From Armatimonadota bacterium (GTDB taxonomy: Bacteria > Armatimonadota > Fimbriimonadia > Fimbriimonadales > Fimbriimonadaceae), in the NCBI GenBank assembly GCA_020161505.1, contig JAIUNY010000005.1:129983-193982 (forward strand): a stretch of DNA of 64,000 nt, given 5' to 3'. The notes under the pieces are model-generated. The model did not search any database. It saw only the letters and a list, made by a program, of their open reading frames with translations, and was not told where the DNA came from. Made by a program: the position numbers and the translations under genes. This document shows positions 34,035 to 44,500 of this stretch, in pieces. How positions within the stretch are numbered: the stretch's first letter is position 1; each line of letters opens with the position of its first letter.

Positions 34035-36611
34035 CTAAATCGCCGACGGTTCCCACGCCACGAGCGAAAGCTCGGCCGGGACGTTGACGTCCTCGCGGTG
34101 CGGAACCACGCGGACGATGTATCCCTTGTGCCCCGCATAGTCGCATCGCGCTTTGCCTTCGAACACGTGGATCGGGCCTTGCGTGCCGACATGGTGCAGA
34201 TCGTGGAGGTCGAGGTTGACCAGCTCACGATTGCTCGTCACCTGACCCACCAGCACCTGAACGCGCACGTCCTCGGGAGAAAGGCCACCCAACTCGACTT
34301 CGGCATGAACCTCGAACTCCGTCCCAAGGCTCGCCGCTGGGCCAGCGGAGTCATGGACATGCGTCACCCGAACCTTGCCCCACTCGCTCTCGACCTTATC
34401 GCGCCAGATGAGCGCGCTCTTGGCTGCCGTCAGATTCTCCGCCCCCATGCGATTGAACGAGCGCGATGCAGGAACATAGAACCGACTCGCATACTCGCGC
34501 ACCATGCGCAGCGTGCTGTAGGTCGGAGCCAGATCCGCCATGCTGTGGCGCATCATCTCAATCCATCTCGAGGGAAGTCCGTTCTCGGCTCGGTAGTAGA
34601 ACGTCGGAGCGATTTCGTGCTCAATCAGATCAAGCAGAGCCTTCGAGTCGAGCCAATCTTGGTGGCCTTCGTCCCCGTGCTCCTTGCCGTCGCCGATTGC
34701 CCAGCCAGCGCCTTTCTTGTAGCCTTCCGCCCACCATCCATCGAGGATCGAGCAGTTGAGACCACCGTTTGGCACGACTTTCATGCCGCTGGTGCCGCTT
34801 GCTTCCATCGGCCGACGCGGGTTGTTCAACCACACGTCCACGCCTCGCACCAGGTGACGAGCCACGTTCATGTCGTAGTCTTCCAAAAAGACCATGCGAT
34901 TCCGCGCACCCTCATTGCGGATGAAGTGGACGATGTCCTGAATCAGGCGCTTGCCACCGTCATCTCGGGGGTGCGATTTGCCAGCAAAGACAAATTGAAC
35001 CGGCCGCTCCGAGTGGTTCATCAGATACTTAAGTCGCTCCTTGTCGCGGAACAGCAGGGTCGCGCGCTTGTAGGTCGCAAACCGCCGCGCAAATCCAATC
35101 GTGAGAATCCGCGGATCCAGCACCGAATTGACCTGCTGCACATCCATCGGCGACGCGTTATTCATCGCCATCCGCTTGCGCAGATACCGTCGGCAGAACC
35201 GGACAAAGTCGCCGCGCTCATTCTCGCGAAGTTCCCAGAGATCCTCATCGCTGATCTCCGAAACGCGCTCCCACGTGCTGCGCGCGCTGGAATCATCGCG
35301 CCAATCCGCGCCGAATGTGCGATCAAACAGATCGATCATCCGGTGACTCATAAAGGTCGGTGTGTGGATCCCGTTCGTGACCGCTTCAATCGGCACTTCC
35401 ACGAGCGGATAGTTCGGCCAGCGGTCATGGAACATCTCCCGCGTGACTTCTGCGTGGAGCTTGCTCACGCCGTTCACATAGTTCGAGTTCTCCATGGCAA
35501 GAACCGCCATGTTGAAATTCTCCTCTGGGTTGTCCTTCTGAATGCGGCCCAGCCTCAGGAATTGCTCAAATGGCAACCCGAGATCACTGACTGCCTTGCT
35601 GACGTACTTCTCCAGCAGAGGCCGATGGAAGATATCGAATCCGGCCGGAACCGGGGTGTGGGTGGTGAAGACATTGCCCGCAACCACGCACTGACGAGCC
35701 GTGCGGAAATCGCATCCGTGCTCGTTCATGAACTGCCGCAATCGCTCCAGCGAGAGGAACGCGGCATGGCCCTCGTTCATGTGGCAAACCGATGGCTTCA
35801 GCCCCATCTCAACAAGGGCGCGGAATCCGCCGATGCCGAGAATGCTTTCTTGCCGAATGCGCATCTCCTCATCGCCGCCGTAGAGCGTATCCGTGATCGT
35901 CTGGTCGCGCGGTGAGTTCTCCAGGATGTTCGAGTCGAGCAGGTAGAGCGGCACGCGTCCCACCTGAGCTTTCCAGATTTGGCACGTCACGGTGCGATCC
36001 GGGAATTCAACCTTCACGCGAATCGGTGCGCCTTCGTCGTTCCGCACCAGTTTGAGCGGGAGGCGGTAGAAGTCGTACTGCGGATACTGCTCGGTCTGCC
36101 AGCCTTCGGAGTTCAGGAACTGCCGGAAGTAGCCCCGGGCGTAAAGCAATCCGATGCCGACGAGCGGGATTCCCAGATCGCTCGCCGCCTTGAGGTGGTC
36201 ACCGGCGAGAACCCCGAGACCGCCGGAATAGATCGGCAAACACTCGTGGATCCCGAATTCTGCGCAGAAGTAAGCAATCTTGGTTTCTGCTCGTTCGCCG
36301 GGATACTTGGTGTCGAACCAGTTGGACCCCGCCATGTATTCGTCGAGATCTTTCTTCGCCAGGCTGAGTCGCGCCAGGTAGACATCGTCGTCCATGAGGG
36401 CCTGGATTCGCTCGGCGGAGAGTTGGTTAATCAGTTCGATCGGGTTGTGCTCAAGTTGCGACCACAGTTCTCGGTCGGTATCGCGGAAAAGCTCTTGGGC
36501 TTCGTGATTCCACGTCCAGCGAAGGTTATAAGCCAGATCCTTGAGATGGGCGAGGGCATCGGGAAGCTCCCGAATGACCTCAAATGAATGCGCGTACTTC
36601 AAACTCCTCAT
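34035..36611 (-). CDS. glgP: alpha-glucan (glycogen) phosphorylase, GT35
   Basis: 858 residues. It releases glucose-1-phosphate from glycogen or maltodextrin using PLP. Of the compact type found in thermophiles and many non-proteobacteria: N-terminal ALAHLKDLAYNLRWTWNHEAQELF (the DUF3417-like lead), AYFCAEFGIHECLPIYSGGLGVLAGDH, FTTHTPVPAGFD, and the PLP-lysine block EASGTSGMKVVPNGG. Start at ATG 36611; the open frame to 36854 covers the end of the neighbouring gene and is not protein-like. It lies 55 bp after the GH65-like gene, so both sugar enzymes may be co-transcribed. Confidence 0.95.
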   Translation of the reverse strand: MRSLKYAHSFEVIRELPDALAHLKDLAYNLRWTWNHEAQELFRDTDRELWSQLEHNPIELINQLSAERIQALMDDDVYLARLSLAKKDLDEYMAGSNWFDTKYPGERAETKIAYFCAEFGIHECLPIYSGGLGVLAGDHLKAASDLGIPLVGIGLLYARGYFRQFLNSEGWQTEQYPQYDFYRLPLKLVRNDEGAPIRVKVEFPDRTVTCQIWKAQVGRVPLYLLDSNILENSPRDQTITDTLYGGDEEMRIRQESILGIGGFRALVEMGLKPSVCHMNEGHAAFLSLERLRQFMNEHGCDFRTARQCVVAGNVFTTHTPVPAGFDIFHRPLLEKYVSKAVSDLGLPFEQFLRLGRIQKDNPEENFNMAVLAMENSNYVNGVSKLHAEVTREMFHDRWPNYPLVEVPIEAVTNGIHTPTFMSHRMIDLFDRTFGADWRDDSSARSTWERVSEISDEDLWELRENERGDFVRFCRRYLRKRMAMNNASPMDVQQVNSVLDPRILTIGFARRFATYKRATLLFRDKERLKYLMNHSERPVQFVFAGKSHPRDDGGKRLIQDIVHFIRNEGARNRMVFLEDYDMNVARHLVRGVDVWLNNPRRPMEASGTSGMKVVPNGGLNCSILDGWWAEGYKKGAGWAIGDGKEHGDEGHQDWLDSKALLDLIEHEIAPTFYYRAENGLPSRWIEMMRHSMADLAPTYSTLRMVREYASRFYVPASRSFNRMGAENLTAAKSALIWRDKVESEWGKVRVTHVHDSAGPAASLGTEFEVHAEVELGGLSPEDVRVQVLVGQVTSNRELVNLDLHDLHHVGTQGPIHVFEGKARCDYAGHKGYIVRVVPHREDVNVPAELSLVAWEPSAI

Positions 36612-36666
36612 GAGACAATAAGGATTATTGACCGAAATCCCCGTGGATTTACCGGGGAGCGCCAGT

Positions 36667-38598
36667 TCAGCGAACTTTCTGGGCTTTTGTCGAGAATCCG
36701 GTCGCGGGGAGGGAAGTGGTGAACATGAGCTCAGTGCCACTGAAAAGGGACGCAGATCGCTGGTTTTTCTCCGGGTCAAGCTCACTGATTTGGAGTTCAA
36801 ACTCCCGATACGGGAGGCGAATCGCGGGCCAATCATCGGGAATCTTAGGATCAAAACTCACCCAGCCTCCGGTTCGGGTTTCTGCGCGGAGCTTGCGCGT
36901 CTTGGGCTCCTCAAAACTCACCTCGAAACCCAGGAATCCATAGAAAAACGCATTCAGAACCCCCGCCGCGCCCGTGACAAAGTAGCTTGCTGTGCTGTTC
37001 GGCTTTTCACGGAACTCCGTGCGCACGTCACTGCTGTAGGGTCGCCAAGATTTCTCGAACTCCTCCCAAGCGAGGTCAACTCGCCCCTGACGCGCGGCAA
37101 TCAGCGAGTGGAGCGAGTGCGACATGGCCGGGCCGAACTCGCTCGTTTTGCCTCGATAGAACTCCAGCATCTTGTTGCTCTCGGGGGTCACCGAAGGGTG
37201 TCGCGCGGGCCAGATTGCGAGCAGAGCGGCCGCTTGCTGGTACTCCGTGTACGTGTCTTCGTCGAAGGTCGCGAAGGTTCCGGCATCGGCTCTGCGGGGA
37301 AGCTTCATCTTGCCGAGCGGCCATTTCTCCGGGCCAAGCGAATGGCGGAGAATCACATCCGCCGCTGCGTTCGTGTAGAGGTCGTTGCTCGCGGTGTGCC
37401 ACTCGCTCGGACTGAGCGTGTTGAGAATGCCGTAGGTTCCGTCGGGATTCTTGGCGAGACGGTGGAGGTAAAACGCCGCGCACCCCGCCAGGAGTTCTCT
37501 GCGCTCGCCGGGCGATCCGATCCCATGCAGCTCGGCCTGAATCGCCATCAGCCCAACCGCCGCCGTCACGTGATGCTGATGCAGCGTGTCGCTCGGTGAC
37601 CCCTCGGAGCCATCGAGCTTGCTCTCCCAGGGGAACATCGCCGGAACCACGCCGGGCAGGAGTTTGGTCAGTTCCGGAAGCGGCGTGTGTTTGGTGTTGT
37701 TGGCGGTGGGGTAGCCCGCCTCCCGCCACTTGGCGAAGTTCTTCCGCGCCGCCGCGACTCGGTCGAAACGGTAATCGAAGATTTTTTTCGCAAGCTCCTC
37801 ATCGAATATCGCGACGGCGGGGAACATCCACACATCAGCATCCCAAAAGACGTGATTCTGGAAACGTATGTCTGTTCCCGCGAACGGGGAGGGAGTTTCG
37901 GAGAGGGACAGCAGCCGCTGAACCTGGCGGATGAGCCCTCGGATCGGCACGTTGGTCGGATCTGTGGGCCACACGTGTTGAGCCCCGAACTCAGCGATCG
38001 GGCGCCAATTCTGATGTGGAGCAAGGAGCATGATGACGAGAGGCTCCTCGCCCTGAGCCTCGAAGGTCACTTCTTGCCCGGGTGCAAGCTGCGTCTGTGG
38101 CGCAGAGCCCTGACCAACCGCGCAGATGAGAAAATTCAGCTCCGGTGCGGTAATCCTGTACTTTCCGGGAGGAGGCGAGGGAATCTGAAGACTGATCATG
38201 AACCCAGCATCCACGGCCGACTCGTTGAGGATAAACTCAATCTCGCCTGGATAAGTCCGTCCGGCCTTCGACAGAGAGAGAGCCCAGTGATTTCGAGTGG
38301 GGTCGATCAGCGGTCTGCCGTTCGGCAAGACAACTCGTGGATATTGAACGGCGGAATGGACTTCCCGAACACCCTCCTCGGTTTCCAAAACCATCCCGAT
38401 CGGGGCGGCGGGGTTCCGGCCGTCGATTTTCAGAGTTTCGTTCCCGCCACGGACGACGAGAGACAGGGGTGGCTCACTCTTCGCCGTATCAGAACGCGGC
38501 GATGCGCTCGACCCGAACCGGGAGCATCCGCTCAGGGTGATGACGCTCAGCATGCCGACGAGCGCCATCCATCTCGACCAATCGAGAAGCCCCTTCAT
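36667..38598 (-). CDS. GH65-like lipoprotein glycosidase/phosphorylase
   Basis: 643 residues. Lipoprotein signal with lipobox LSGC (Cys25), so it acts outside the cytoplasm. An N-terminal beta-sandwich region (to about 230) is followed by an (alpha/alpha)6 barrel with the GH65 landmarks HVFWDADVWMFPA (249-261), MFPWES (321-326) and SPSEWHTASNDLYTN. Glu399 in the last block aligns with the catalytic acid of GPDEYHE in kojibiose/maltose phosphorylases. GH65 includes hydrolases and phosphorylases; an exported lipid-anchored form is more likely a glycoside hydrolase. The substrate is not readable. Confidence 0.78.
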   Translation of the reverse strand: MKGLLDWSRWMALVGMLSVITLSGCSRFGSSASPRSDTAKSEPPLSLVVRGGNETLKIDGRNPAAPIGMVLETEEGVREVHSAVQYPRVVLPNGRPLIDPTRNHWALSLSKAGRTYPGEIEFILNESAVDAGFMISLQIPSPPPGKYRITAPELNFLICAVGQGSAPQTQLAPGQEVTFEAQGEEPLVIMLLAPHQNWRPIAEFGAQHVWPTDPTNVPIRGLIRQVQRLLSLSETPSPFAGTDIRFQNHVFWDADVWMFPAVAIFDEELAKKIFDYRFDRVAAARKNFAKWREAGYPTANNTKHTPLPELTKLLPGVVPAMFPWESKLDGSEGSPSDTLHQHHVTAAVGLMAIQAELHGIGSPGERRELLAGCAAFYLHRLAKNPDGTYGILNTLSPSEWHTASNDLYTNAAADVILRHSLGPEKWPLGKMKLPRRADAGTFATFDEDTYTEYQQAAALLAIWPARHPSVTPESNKMLEFYRGKTSEFGPAMSHSLHSLIAARQGRVDLAWEEFEKSWRPYSSDVRTEFREKPNSTASYFVTGAAGVLNAFFYGFLGFEVSFEEPKTRKLRAETRTGGWVSFDPKIPDDWPAIRLPYREFELQISELDPEKNQRSASLFSGTELMFTTSLPATGFSTKAQKVR

Positions 38599-38603
38599 GT
38601 TTT

Positions 38604-39185
38604 CTACGATGCCCCTGGCACCTCGCCCGTGCCCGGATACCGACGCAACACCTCGTAACGCGCCGAATCCCCCGAGAGATCGCTCGCCAGGTGCAAAAAC
38701 TCACGCGGAGTCCAAACTTCAGATCGCAAGCTCGGCATCCCCGCCAGACCCTTCTTGACCACCTTAGCCGATGCCGGAACCTCCTTCTTCAGCCGCGCAA
38801 AGGTGATGTGGGGCACAAACGGACGCGTTTCCTTATGCGCGGCCAGCTGAAACACTCGATCTTGCAACCGCCGCTGAAACCTCACCAACTCGCCTGATTC
38901 GTCCACGATGTTCACCGCCAGAACGCGCGGCACATCCGGTTTCGGAAGCGGAACCCACCCCTGAATCCGCAGAGCCAACTGGGGAAACTCCAGTCCCGCC
39001 GCAAGATCTCCCAGCTTCGTCGTCGTCTCTTCATCGTTCTCACCCAAGAACGCCAGCGTCAGGTGCAGCTGCTCAATCCCAATCGGCCGATAAACCCCCT
39101 CGAACTGCGCGAGATGCTTCTGCGCGGTTTCGACGACCTTGAGGGCATCGGGGGAGAGTTCGAGGGCAAAAAAAGATCGGATCAT
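38604..39185 (-). CDS. thpR: RNA 2',3'-cyclic phosphodiesterase (2H family)
   Basis: 193 residues, family length. Opens MIRSFFALELSPDA, the typical ThpR start. The two catalytic HxT/S motifs are HLTLAFLGE (about 42-50) and HITFARLKK (about 131-139). It opens 2',3'-cyclic phosphate ends of RNA, and was first named 2'-5' RNA ligase for a weak reverse reaction. Start at 39185 chosen from the family N-terminus. It overlaps nothing and lies directly upstream of the GH65-like gene on the same strand. Confidence 0.92.
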   Translation of the reverse strand: MIRSFFALELSPDALKVVETAQKHLAQFEGVYRPIGIEQLHLTLAFLGENDEETTTKLGDLAAGLEFPQLALRIQGWVPLPKPDVPRVLAVNIVDESGELVRFQRRLQDRVFQLAAHKETRPFVPHITFARLKKEVPASAKVVKKGLAGMPSLRSEVWTPREFLHLASDLSGDSARYEVLRRYPGTGEVPGAS

Positions 39186-39257
39186 CAGGACAAACCGCGT
39201 GAAGTGTATCCCCTTCGCTAACAATCGACCACGGCACCTCGAAAGTAGAATCGCACT

Positions 39258-39944
39258 ATGAATGGAACGATGGTGAACTTTGAGAGCAACGGCACGAGCT
39301 ACCAGGGATATCTCGCGCTACCCAAGTCTGGCTCAGGCCCGGCGGTGATCGTGATCCAGGAGTGGTGGGGGCTGGTGGGCCACATCAAAGATGTCGTCGA
39401 TCGCTATGCCGCCGAAGGATTCGTGGCCTTCGCGCCGGATTTCTACCACGGAAAAGCCACCGACGAACCTGACGAAGCGGGCTCCCTGATGATGGCCCTG
39501 AACATCGCCGACGCCGAGCAGGTGATTCGCGGCGCGGTGTCCATGCTGGTCGCCCACGAATCGGGCCCGAGCGATAAAGTCGGCGTCGTCGGGTTCTGCA
39601 TGGGCGGGCAGCTCAGCATGTTCGCGGCTTGCCTGGATCAACGCATTGGCGCGAGCATCAACTACTACGGTATCCACCCCCACGTGCAACCCGACTTCGC
39701 CGCCTGCAAAGCTCCGATCATGGGTTTCTTTGCCGAGCACGACGACTACGCCAGTGCCTCCGCCGTGGCCGCTCTGGAGTCGCAACTCAAGGCTGCTGGA
39801 GTCTCCTACAGCTTCACGACCTACCCAGGAACCCACCACGCCTTCTTCAACTCCGACCGACCCGAGGTTTATGACCACGAGGCGGCGGAGGACACATACC
39901 GGAAAGCGGTGGTCTTCTTCCGCGAGCACTTGGAGCAGGCGTGA
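39258..39944 (+). CDS. dienelactone hydrolase family protein
   Basis: 228 residues. Alpha/beta hydrolase with the Cys nucleophile Cys114 in GFCMGG, Glu in VIQEWWGL (about 35), Asp162 or Asp163 in FFAEHDDY and His193 in GTHHAFFN. All are at the positions expected for carboxymethylenebutenolidase. Classical members open dienelactones in aromatic catabolism, but many relatives are general esterases and no aromatic pathway is seen here. It is followed by a flavin reductase gene with a 4-base overlap (GTGA). Confidence 0.9.
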   Translation: MNGTMVNFESNGTSYQGYLALPKSGSGPAVIVIQEWWGLVGHIKDVVDRYAAEGFVAFAPDFYHGKATDEPDEAGSLMMALNIADAEQVIRGAVSMLVAHESGPSDKVGVVGFCMGGQLSMFAACLDQRIGASINYYGIHPHVQPDFAACKAPIMGFFAEHDDYASASAVAALESQLKAAGVSYSFTTYPGTHHAFFNSDRPEVYDHEAAEDTYRKAVVFFREHLEQA

Positions 39945-40558
39945 GCCACGTCGAGATCGATCTCAAGAGCGCAGGCGCGGCCCGCGCCTACGACCTGATG
40001 TCGAACCTCATCGTGCCTCGACCAATCGCGTTTGTGAGTACGATCAGCGCGTCCGGTCATGCCAATCTGGCCCCGTTCAGCTACTTTATGATCGGCGGCC
40101 CCAATCCGCCCAGCCTCGCGTTCTGCCCGACCCTGGGTGGCGGCGGAACTCCCAAAGACACTCTGCGCAACCTTGAAGAAACGGGCGAGTTCGTCGTCAA
40201 TCTCGTCACCCGAAGCATGGCCGACGGGATGAACCAAACGAGCGCTCCCTACCCTCACGACTTCGATGAGTGGGAAGTCAGCGGGTTCACCCAGGTTTCA
40301 AGCTCTCATGTGCGCCCCGCCCGAGTCGCCGAGAGTCCTCTGAGCTGCGAGTGCCGCGTCTTCCAGATCGTCTCTCACGGCGAAGGCGCGGGGGCCTCGC
40401 GCTATGTCATCGGGGAGATTCTCGCCATGCACGTGGCAGAGAATCTTCTCAGCGGGGAAGAGATTGGACGCATCGAGCCGATCGCACGCCTCGGCGGGCC
40501 TGATTACATTGACCTCGCTGACGGATCCCGATTCGCCCTCCAGCGGCCGAAGGCGTAA
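39941..40558 (+). CDS. flavin reductase-like FMN-binding split-barrel protein
   Basis: 205 residues, GTG start overlapping the dienelactone hydrolase stop. Contains the family segments LIVPRPIAFVSTIS, NLAPFSYFMIGGPNPPSLAFC, KDTLRNLEETGEFVVNLV, and a GEILAMHV strand. These proteins bind FMN and either reduce flavin for a partner monooxygenase or act on their own substrates. The coupling to the hydrolase suggests a small oxidation/hydrolysis module, but the substrate is unknown. Confidence 0.9.
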   Translation: MSHVEIDLKSAGAARAYDLMSNLIVPRPIAFVSTISASGHANLAPFSYFMIGGPNPPSLAFCPTLGGGGTPKDTLRNLEETGEFVVNLVTRSMADGMNQTSAPYPHDFDEWEVSGFTQVSSSHVRPARVAESPLSCECRVFQIVSHGEGAGASRYVIGEILAMHVAENLLSGEEIGRIEPIARLGGPDYIDLADGSRFALQRPKA

Positions 40559-40562
40559 AGCA

Positions 40563-40595
40563 ATTCGGGCTCCCGCAAGCAGCGGGAGCCCGAAT
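40563..40595. terminator. bidirectional terminator hairpin
   Basis: A 14-bp perfect stem (40563-40576 with 40582-40595) and 5-base loop between the convergent flavin reductase and PEP-CTERM genes. T-runs are absent, but the stem is very stable. Confidence 0.75.
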
Positions 40596-40613
40596 GAACC
40601 TGTCAGAAAGAGA

Positions 40614-41270
40614 TCAGCTCTTGCGTCGGCGAGCCGCGAGCCCTGCCGCAGCCAAGCCCAGAATCGCCATCGTCGCCGGCTCCGGCACGGGCTCCTGGCT
40701 GAACTCGATGTTGTCGAGCGCGTGCCACCAGCCTTGCGAGACCTCGATCGTCAGGGAGGTATCGACAACCGTGCTGATCAAGGAGTAGTCGATTGTCAGG
40801 TGACCACTTTGAGGCAGCAAACCGCTGAAGCTCGTGAGCTCCTGGTTGGCGGAGTTCAGAATTCGGATCGTGGAAGACGGCTGACCACCAGGCCACGCGG
40901 CGGCATCCAGGCGGCGAAGTCGAACCAGCCAGCCCGCATCAGCTGTGAACTTGATGCGGTAAATGTTCTCGCCTACGCTCGATCCGCTTCCCCAGATCAC
41001 GTTCGAAAGATCCCCGTAGCCCGTGCCGTAACCTTGCGGATTGCTGCTGGTGCCTGAGTAATCCACGACCACATTGGCGGTCGCCCCGGAAGCCAGGCCG
41101 TAGTTGAATCCATCTTGGGTCGTCGCGGTGACTCTGTCCCCGTAGCCTTCCCCGGAAGGAGCGGTGAAGCTGGTGATTGAGCCGCCACTGGACGTCTCGA
41201 AAATCAAAACAGTAGCCTGGGCGGACGTTACCGCAGCGAACGCAAAAGCGATGAGGGATACTCTCTTCAT
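40614..41270 (-). CDS. exported PEP-CTERM protein
   Basis: 218 residues. Signal peptide (about 1-19, MKRVSLIAFAFAAVTSAQA). Beta-rich body without cysteines, with a jelly-roll feel (SSGGSITSFTAPSGEGYGD at the start; HALDNIEFSQE at the end). Sorting tail VPEPATMAILGLAAAGLAARRRKS. AGAGGA six bases before the ATG at 41270 fixes the start; the longer open frame to 41645 runs antisense into the dnaE leader. Third PEP-CTERM protein of the window. Confidence 0.85.
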   Translation of the reverse strand: MKRVSLIAFAFAAVTSAQATVLIFETSSGGSITSFTAPSGEGYGDRVTATTQDGFNYGLASGATANVVVDYSGTSSNPQGYGTGYGDLSNVIWGSGSSVGENIYRIKFTADAGWLVRLRRLDAAAWPGGQPSSTIRILNSANQELTSFSGLLPQSGHLTIDYSLISTVVDTSLTIEVSQGWWHALDNIEFSQEPVPEPATMAILGLAAAGLAARRRKS

Positions 41271-41305
41271 AAAAATTCCTCTACCAAAAAGATAGTTGAA
41301 AAGCC

Positions 41306-41314
41306 ATTTTAACA
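41306..41314 (-). promoter_or_regulatory. extended -10 promoter candidate of the PEP-CTERM gene
   Basis: TGTTAAAAT on the minus strand, identical to the nine bases before the PEP-CTERM gene at 29784. Transcription would start near 41300, leaving a leader of about 30 bases with the ribosome-binding site. Confidence 0.45.
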
Positions 41315-41520
41315 GAAAATTTACGGGGACGGGGGATGGCGGCGCGCATTTGCGAGATTCCAGGTAATTCCACTTGCCGAGTGGGGAAAAACCGGGAGAA
41401 AAGCGCGGCCTCCGGAGGCCCTTTTGCGTCCTGAACACAGGGTTTCCGACGCCCGTTCCACGTATCATGGAGCGGTTCGTCGCGCCCGACGATCCTCCTT
41501 CCCGCCGAGCCGACCAAGAC

Positions 41521-44500
41521 ATGTGTTCCCGCCCCTTTGTCCACCTGCACAACCACACCGAGTACTCGCTTCTCGATGGGGCCACCAGGATCAAGGACAT
41601 GGTGAAACGGGCCAAAGAACACGATATGCCCGCCATGGCCATCACCGATCACGGGGTGATGTTTGGCTGCATGGAGTTCTACTTCGAGTGCAAAAAGCAG
41701 GGCGTCAAGCCGATCATCGGCATGGAAGCCTATGTCGCCCCGAACGGCATGCAGAACAAGCAGCGAGGGGAGGACAAAGACTCCTTCCACTTGCTTTTGC
41801 TCGCCAAAAACATGGACGGGTACAAGAACCTCTGCAAGCTCCACACAGCGGCGGCGCTGCAAGGCTTCTACTACCGCCCGCGCATCGACCACGAGATCCT
41901 GCGCGAGCACGCCAAGGGTCTGATCTCCAGCACGACCTGCCTGGGGAGCGAAGTCAATCAAGCCCTGCTGGAGGGCAACTACGACCGCGCGCAGTACATC
42001 GCCGGGATGTACAAGGAGATGTTCGACCCCGACTCCTTCTTCGTCGAACTCCAGGATCACGGATTGCCTGAGCAAAAGCTCTGCAACGAAGGGCTCGTCA
42101 AAATCGCCAAGGAGCTCAAGCTCCCGCTTGTCTGCACCAACGACGCCCACTATCTCTGCAAAAGCGACGCCGAACCCCACGATGTCCTGCTCTGCATCGG
42201 CACAGGCAGCCAGATGTCCGACGAGAAGCGGTTCAAGTTCACGGGCGAGGAGTTCTACGTCAAGACTCCCGAGGAGATGGCAAGCCTCTTTCCGCAGCAT
42301 CCCGAGGCGATGGAAAACAGCCTCATGTTCGCGGATATGGTCGATCTGCAACTCGGATCAAGCCGCGCGATCATGCCGAATCCGGAGCTCGAAGAGGGCC
42401 ACAACCCCACGAGCTATCTCCGCTACCTCGCCGAAAAGGGCCTGAAAGAGCGCGTTAAAAACCCGGACGATTCCTACTACGAGCGCCTGAACTACGAACT
42501 GGGTGTCATCGAAAAAACGGGCTACGACACCTACTTCCTCCTCGTCAAAGAGTTCGCCCAGTTCACTCGCAACCAGGGCATCATGTTCGGGGTGCGGGGG
42601 TCGGCGGCGGGGAGCCTGGTCAGCTACACCGTGGGCATCACCGATGTCGATCCGGTGAACTACGATCTCACGTTCGAGCGATTCCTCAACCCGGAACGCG
42701 TCTCGATGCCCGACGTGGACATGGACTTCGAGGATGCCCGGCGCGACGAAGTCATCAAATGGGTGACCGAGAAGTACGGCGAGGAGCGGGTCGCTCAGAT
42801 CATCACTTTCGGAACGCTTGGCGCCAAAGCCGCGATCCGCGATGCTGCGCGAGTGATGGGCTTCATGCCGATCGAGGCCGACCGAGTCGCGAAAACCATC
42901 CCCACCGGACCAGGCTGGAGCATCGACAAGGCCTTCAAGGAAGTCGCCGAGTTCAAGCAGGTCGTCGAGTCAGATCCCCGGATCAAGAAGCTCGTCGATA
43001 CCGCCCTCAAGATCGAGGGCTTGAGCCGTCACGCCGGCGTCCATGCTGCTGGCGTCGTGATCGCCGAAGAGCCGCTGAGCGAATATGTCCCTCTCTATCG
43101 CGGCAACGATGGCCAAGCCGTCACCGCCTACGAAATGGGGATTCTCGAAAAAATCGGGCTCCTCAAAATGGACTTTCTCGGTCTGAGCAACCTGACGGTG
43201 CTCGCCCGAACCATCGATCACATCCGCAAAACCCACGCCGATCTGCCGAAAGATCAGGTCATCAGCGACCACCCCGTCATCGACGGCGGCCACATGGCGA
43301 TCCCGTTCGAGGATCAACCGACTTTCGACATGCTCAGCCGGGGCGAGACCGTCGGGGTGTTCCAGCTTGAATCGGGCGGCATGCGCCGCAATATCATCGA
43401 ACTCAAACCGCAGAACGTGCGGGAACTCGCGGCCATGGTGGCGCTCTATCGGCCTGGCCCGATGGAGCACATTCCACAGTTCGTCAGCAATAAATTCGGG
43501 CGTACGCCGATCAAAGTGCTCGACGACAAGATGGAGCCGATCCTGGCGGAAACCTACGGGATCATCGTCTACCAAGACCAGGTTCTCAAGCTCGTCCAGG
43601 CCCTCGCCGGATTCAGTCTTGGAAAAGCCGACATCCTCCGCCGCGCGATGGGGAAGAAGGACAAGGACATCATGGATCAGATGCAGGGCGAATTCATCGC
43701 CGGGTGTCTGGAGAATGGCGTCGCTCAAGAGGTCGCCGACAAGGTCTGGGAGCTCCTCCTGCCCTTTGCCGGATACGCCTTCAACAAAGCCCACGCGGTC
43801 TGCTACGCGATCCTGGCCTACCAAACCGCGTACCTCAAGGCCAACTACCCCGTCGAATATCTCGCCGGTTTGCTCGGCGTCTTCCGGGAAAGGGAAGACA
43901 AGGTCACGACCTTCATTGAGGAATGTCGCCGAAACAAGATCGCGGTTTTGCCGCCGGATATCAACCTCTCCGGGCTCGACTTTACGATTGAAACCCAGAC
44001 CGTGGGATCGGGCAAGAAGCAGCGCACGGTCAAGTCGATCCGGTTTGGCTTGGGAGCAATCAAGGGTGTTGGATCTGGCCTCGTGCGGGCGATTGTCGAG
44101 GAACGCGAGAACGAACCTTTCACCCACCTCTTCGAGTTCTGCGACCGTCTGCGCCCCCACGGACTCAACAAGGGTTCGCTGGAAGCCTTGATCCGCGCCG
44201 GAGCCCTGGAGTGCATCGACAAAAACCGGAACAAGCTCCTCCAAGCCTACGAGGGTGCGCTGATTTTCGCGGACAATGCAAATCGCCAGAGAATCGTCGG
44301 GCAGGATTCCCTGTTTGGCGAATCCGCCGAACTCGAACTCCAGCTGCCGACGCTTCCTGACGCCCCAATGCCCGACCGCTCCGACATCCTGAAAATGGAA
44401 AAGGAAACGATGGGAATCTACGTGAGCGACCACCCTCTGCGTGGGTACGAGTTCACCCTGCGCCAGGCCGCGACCCATACCTGCGCGGCGGTGCTCGAGC

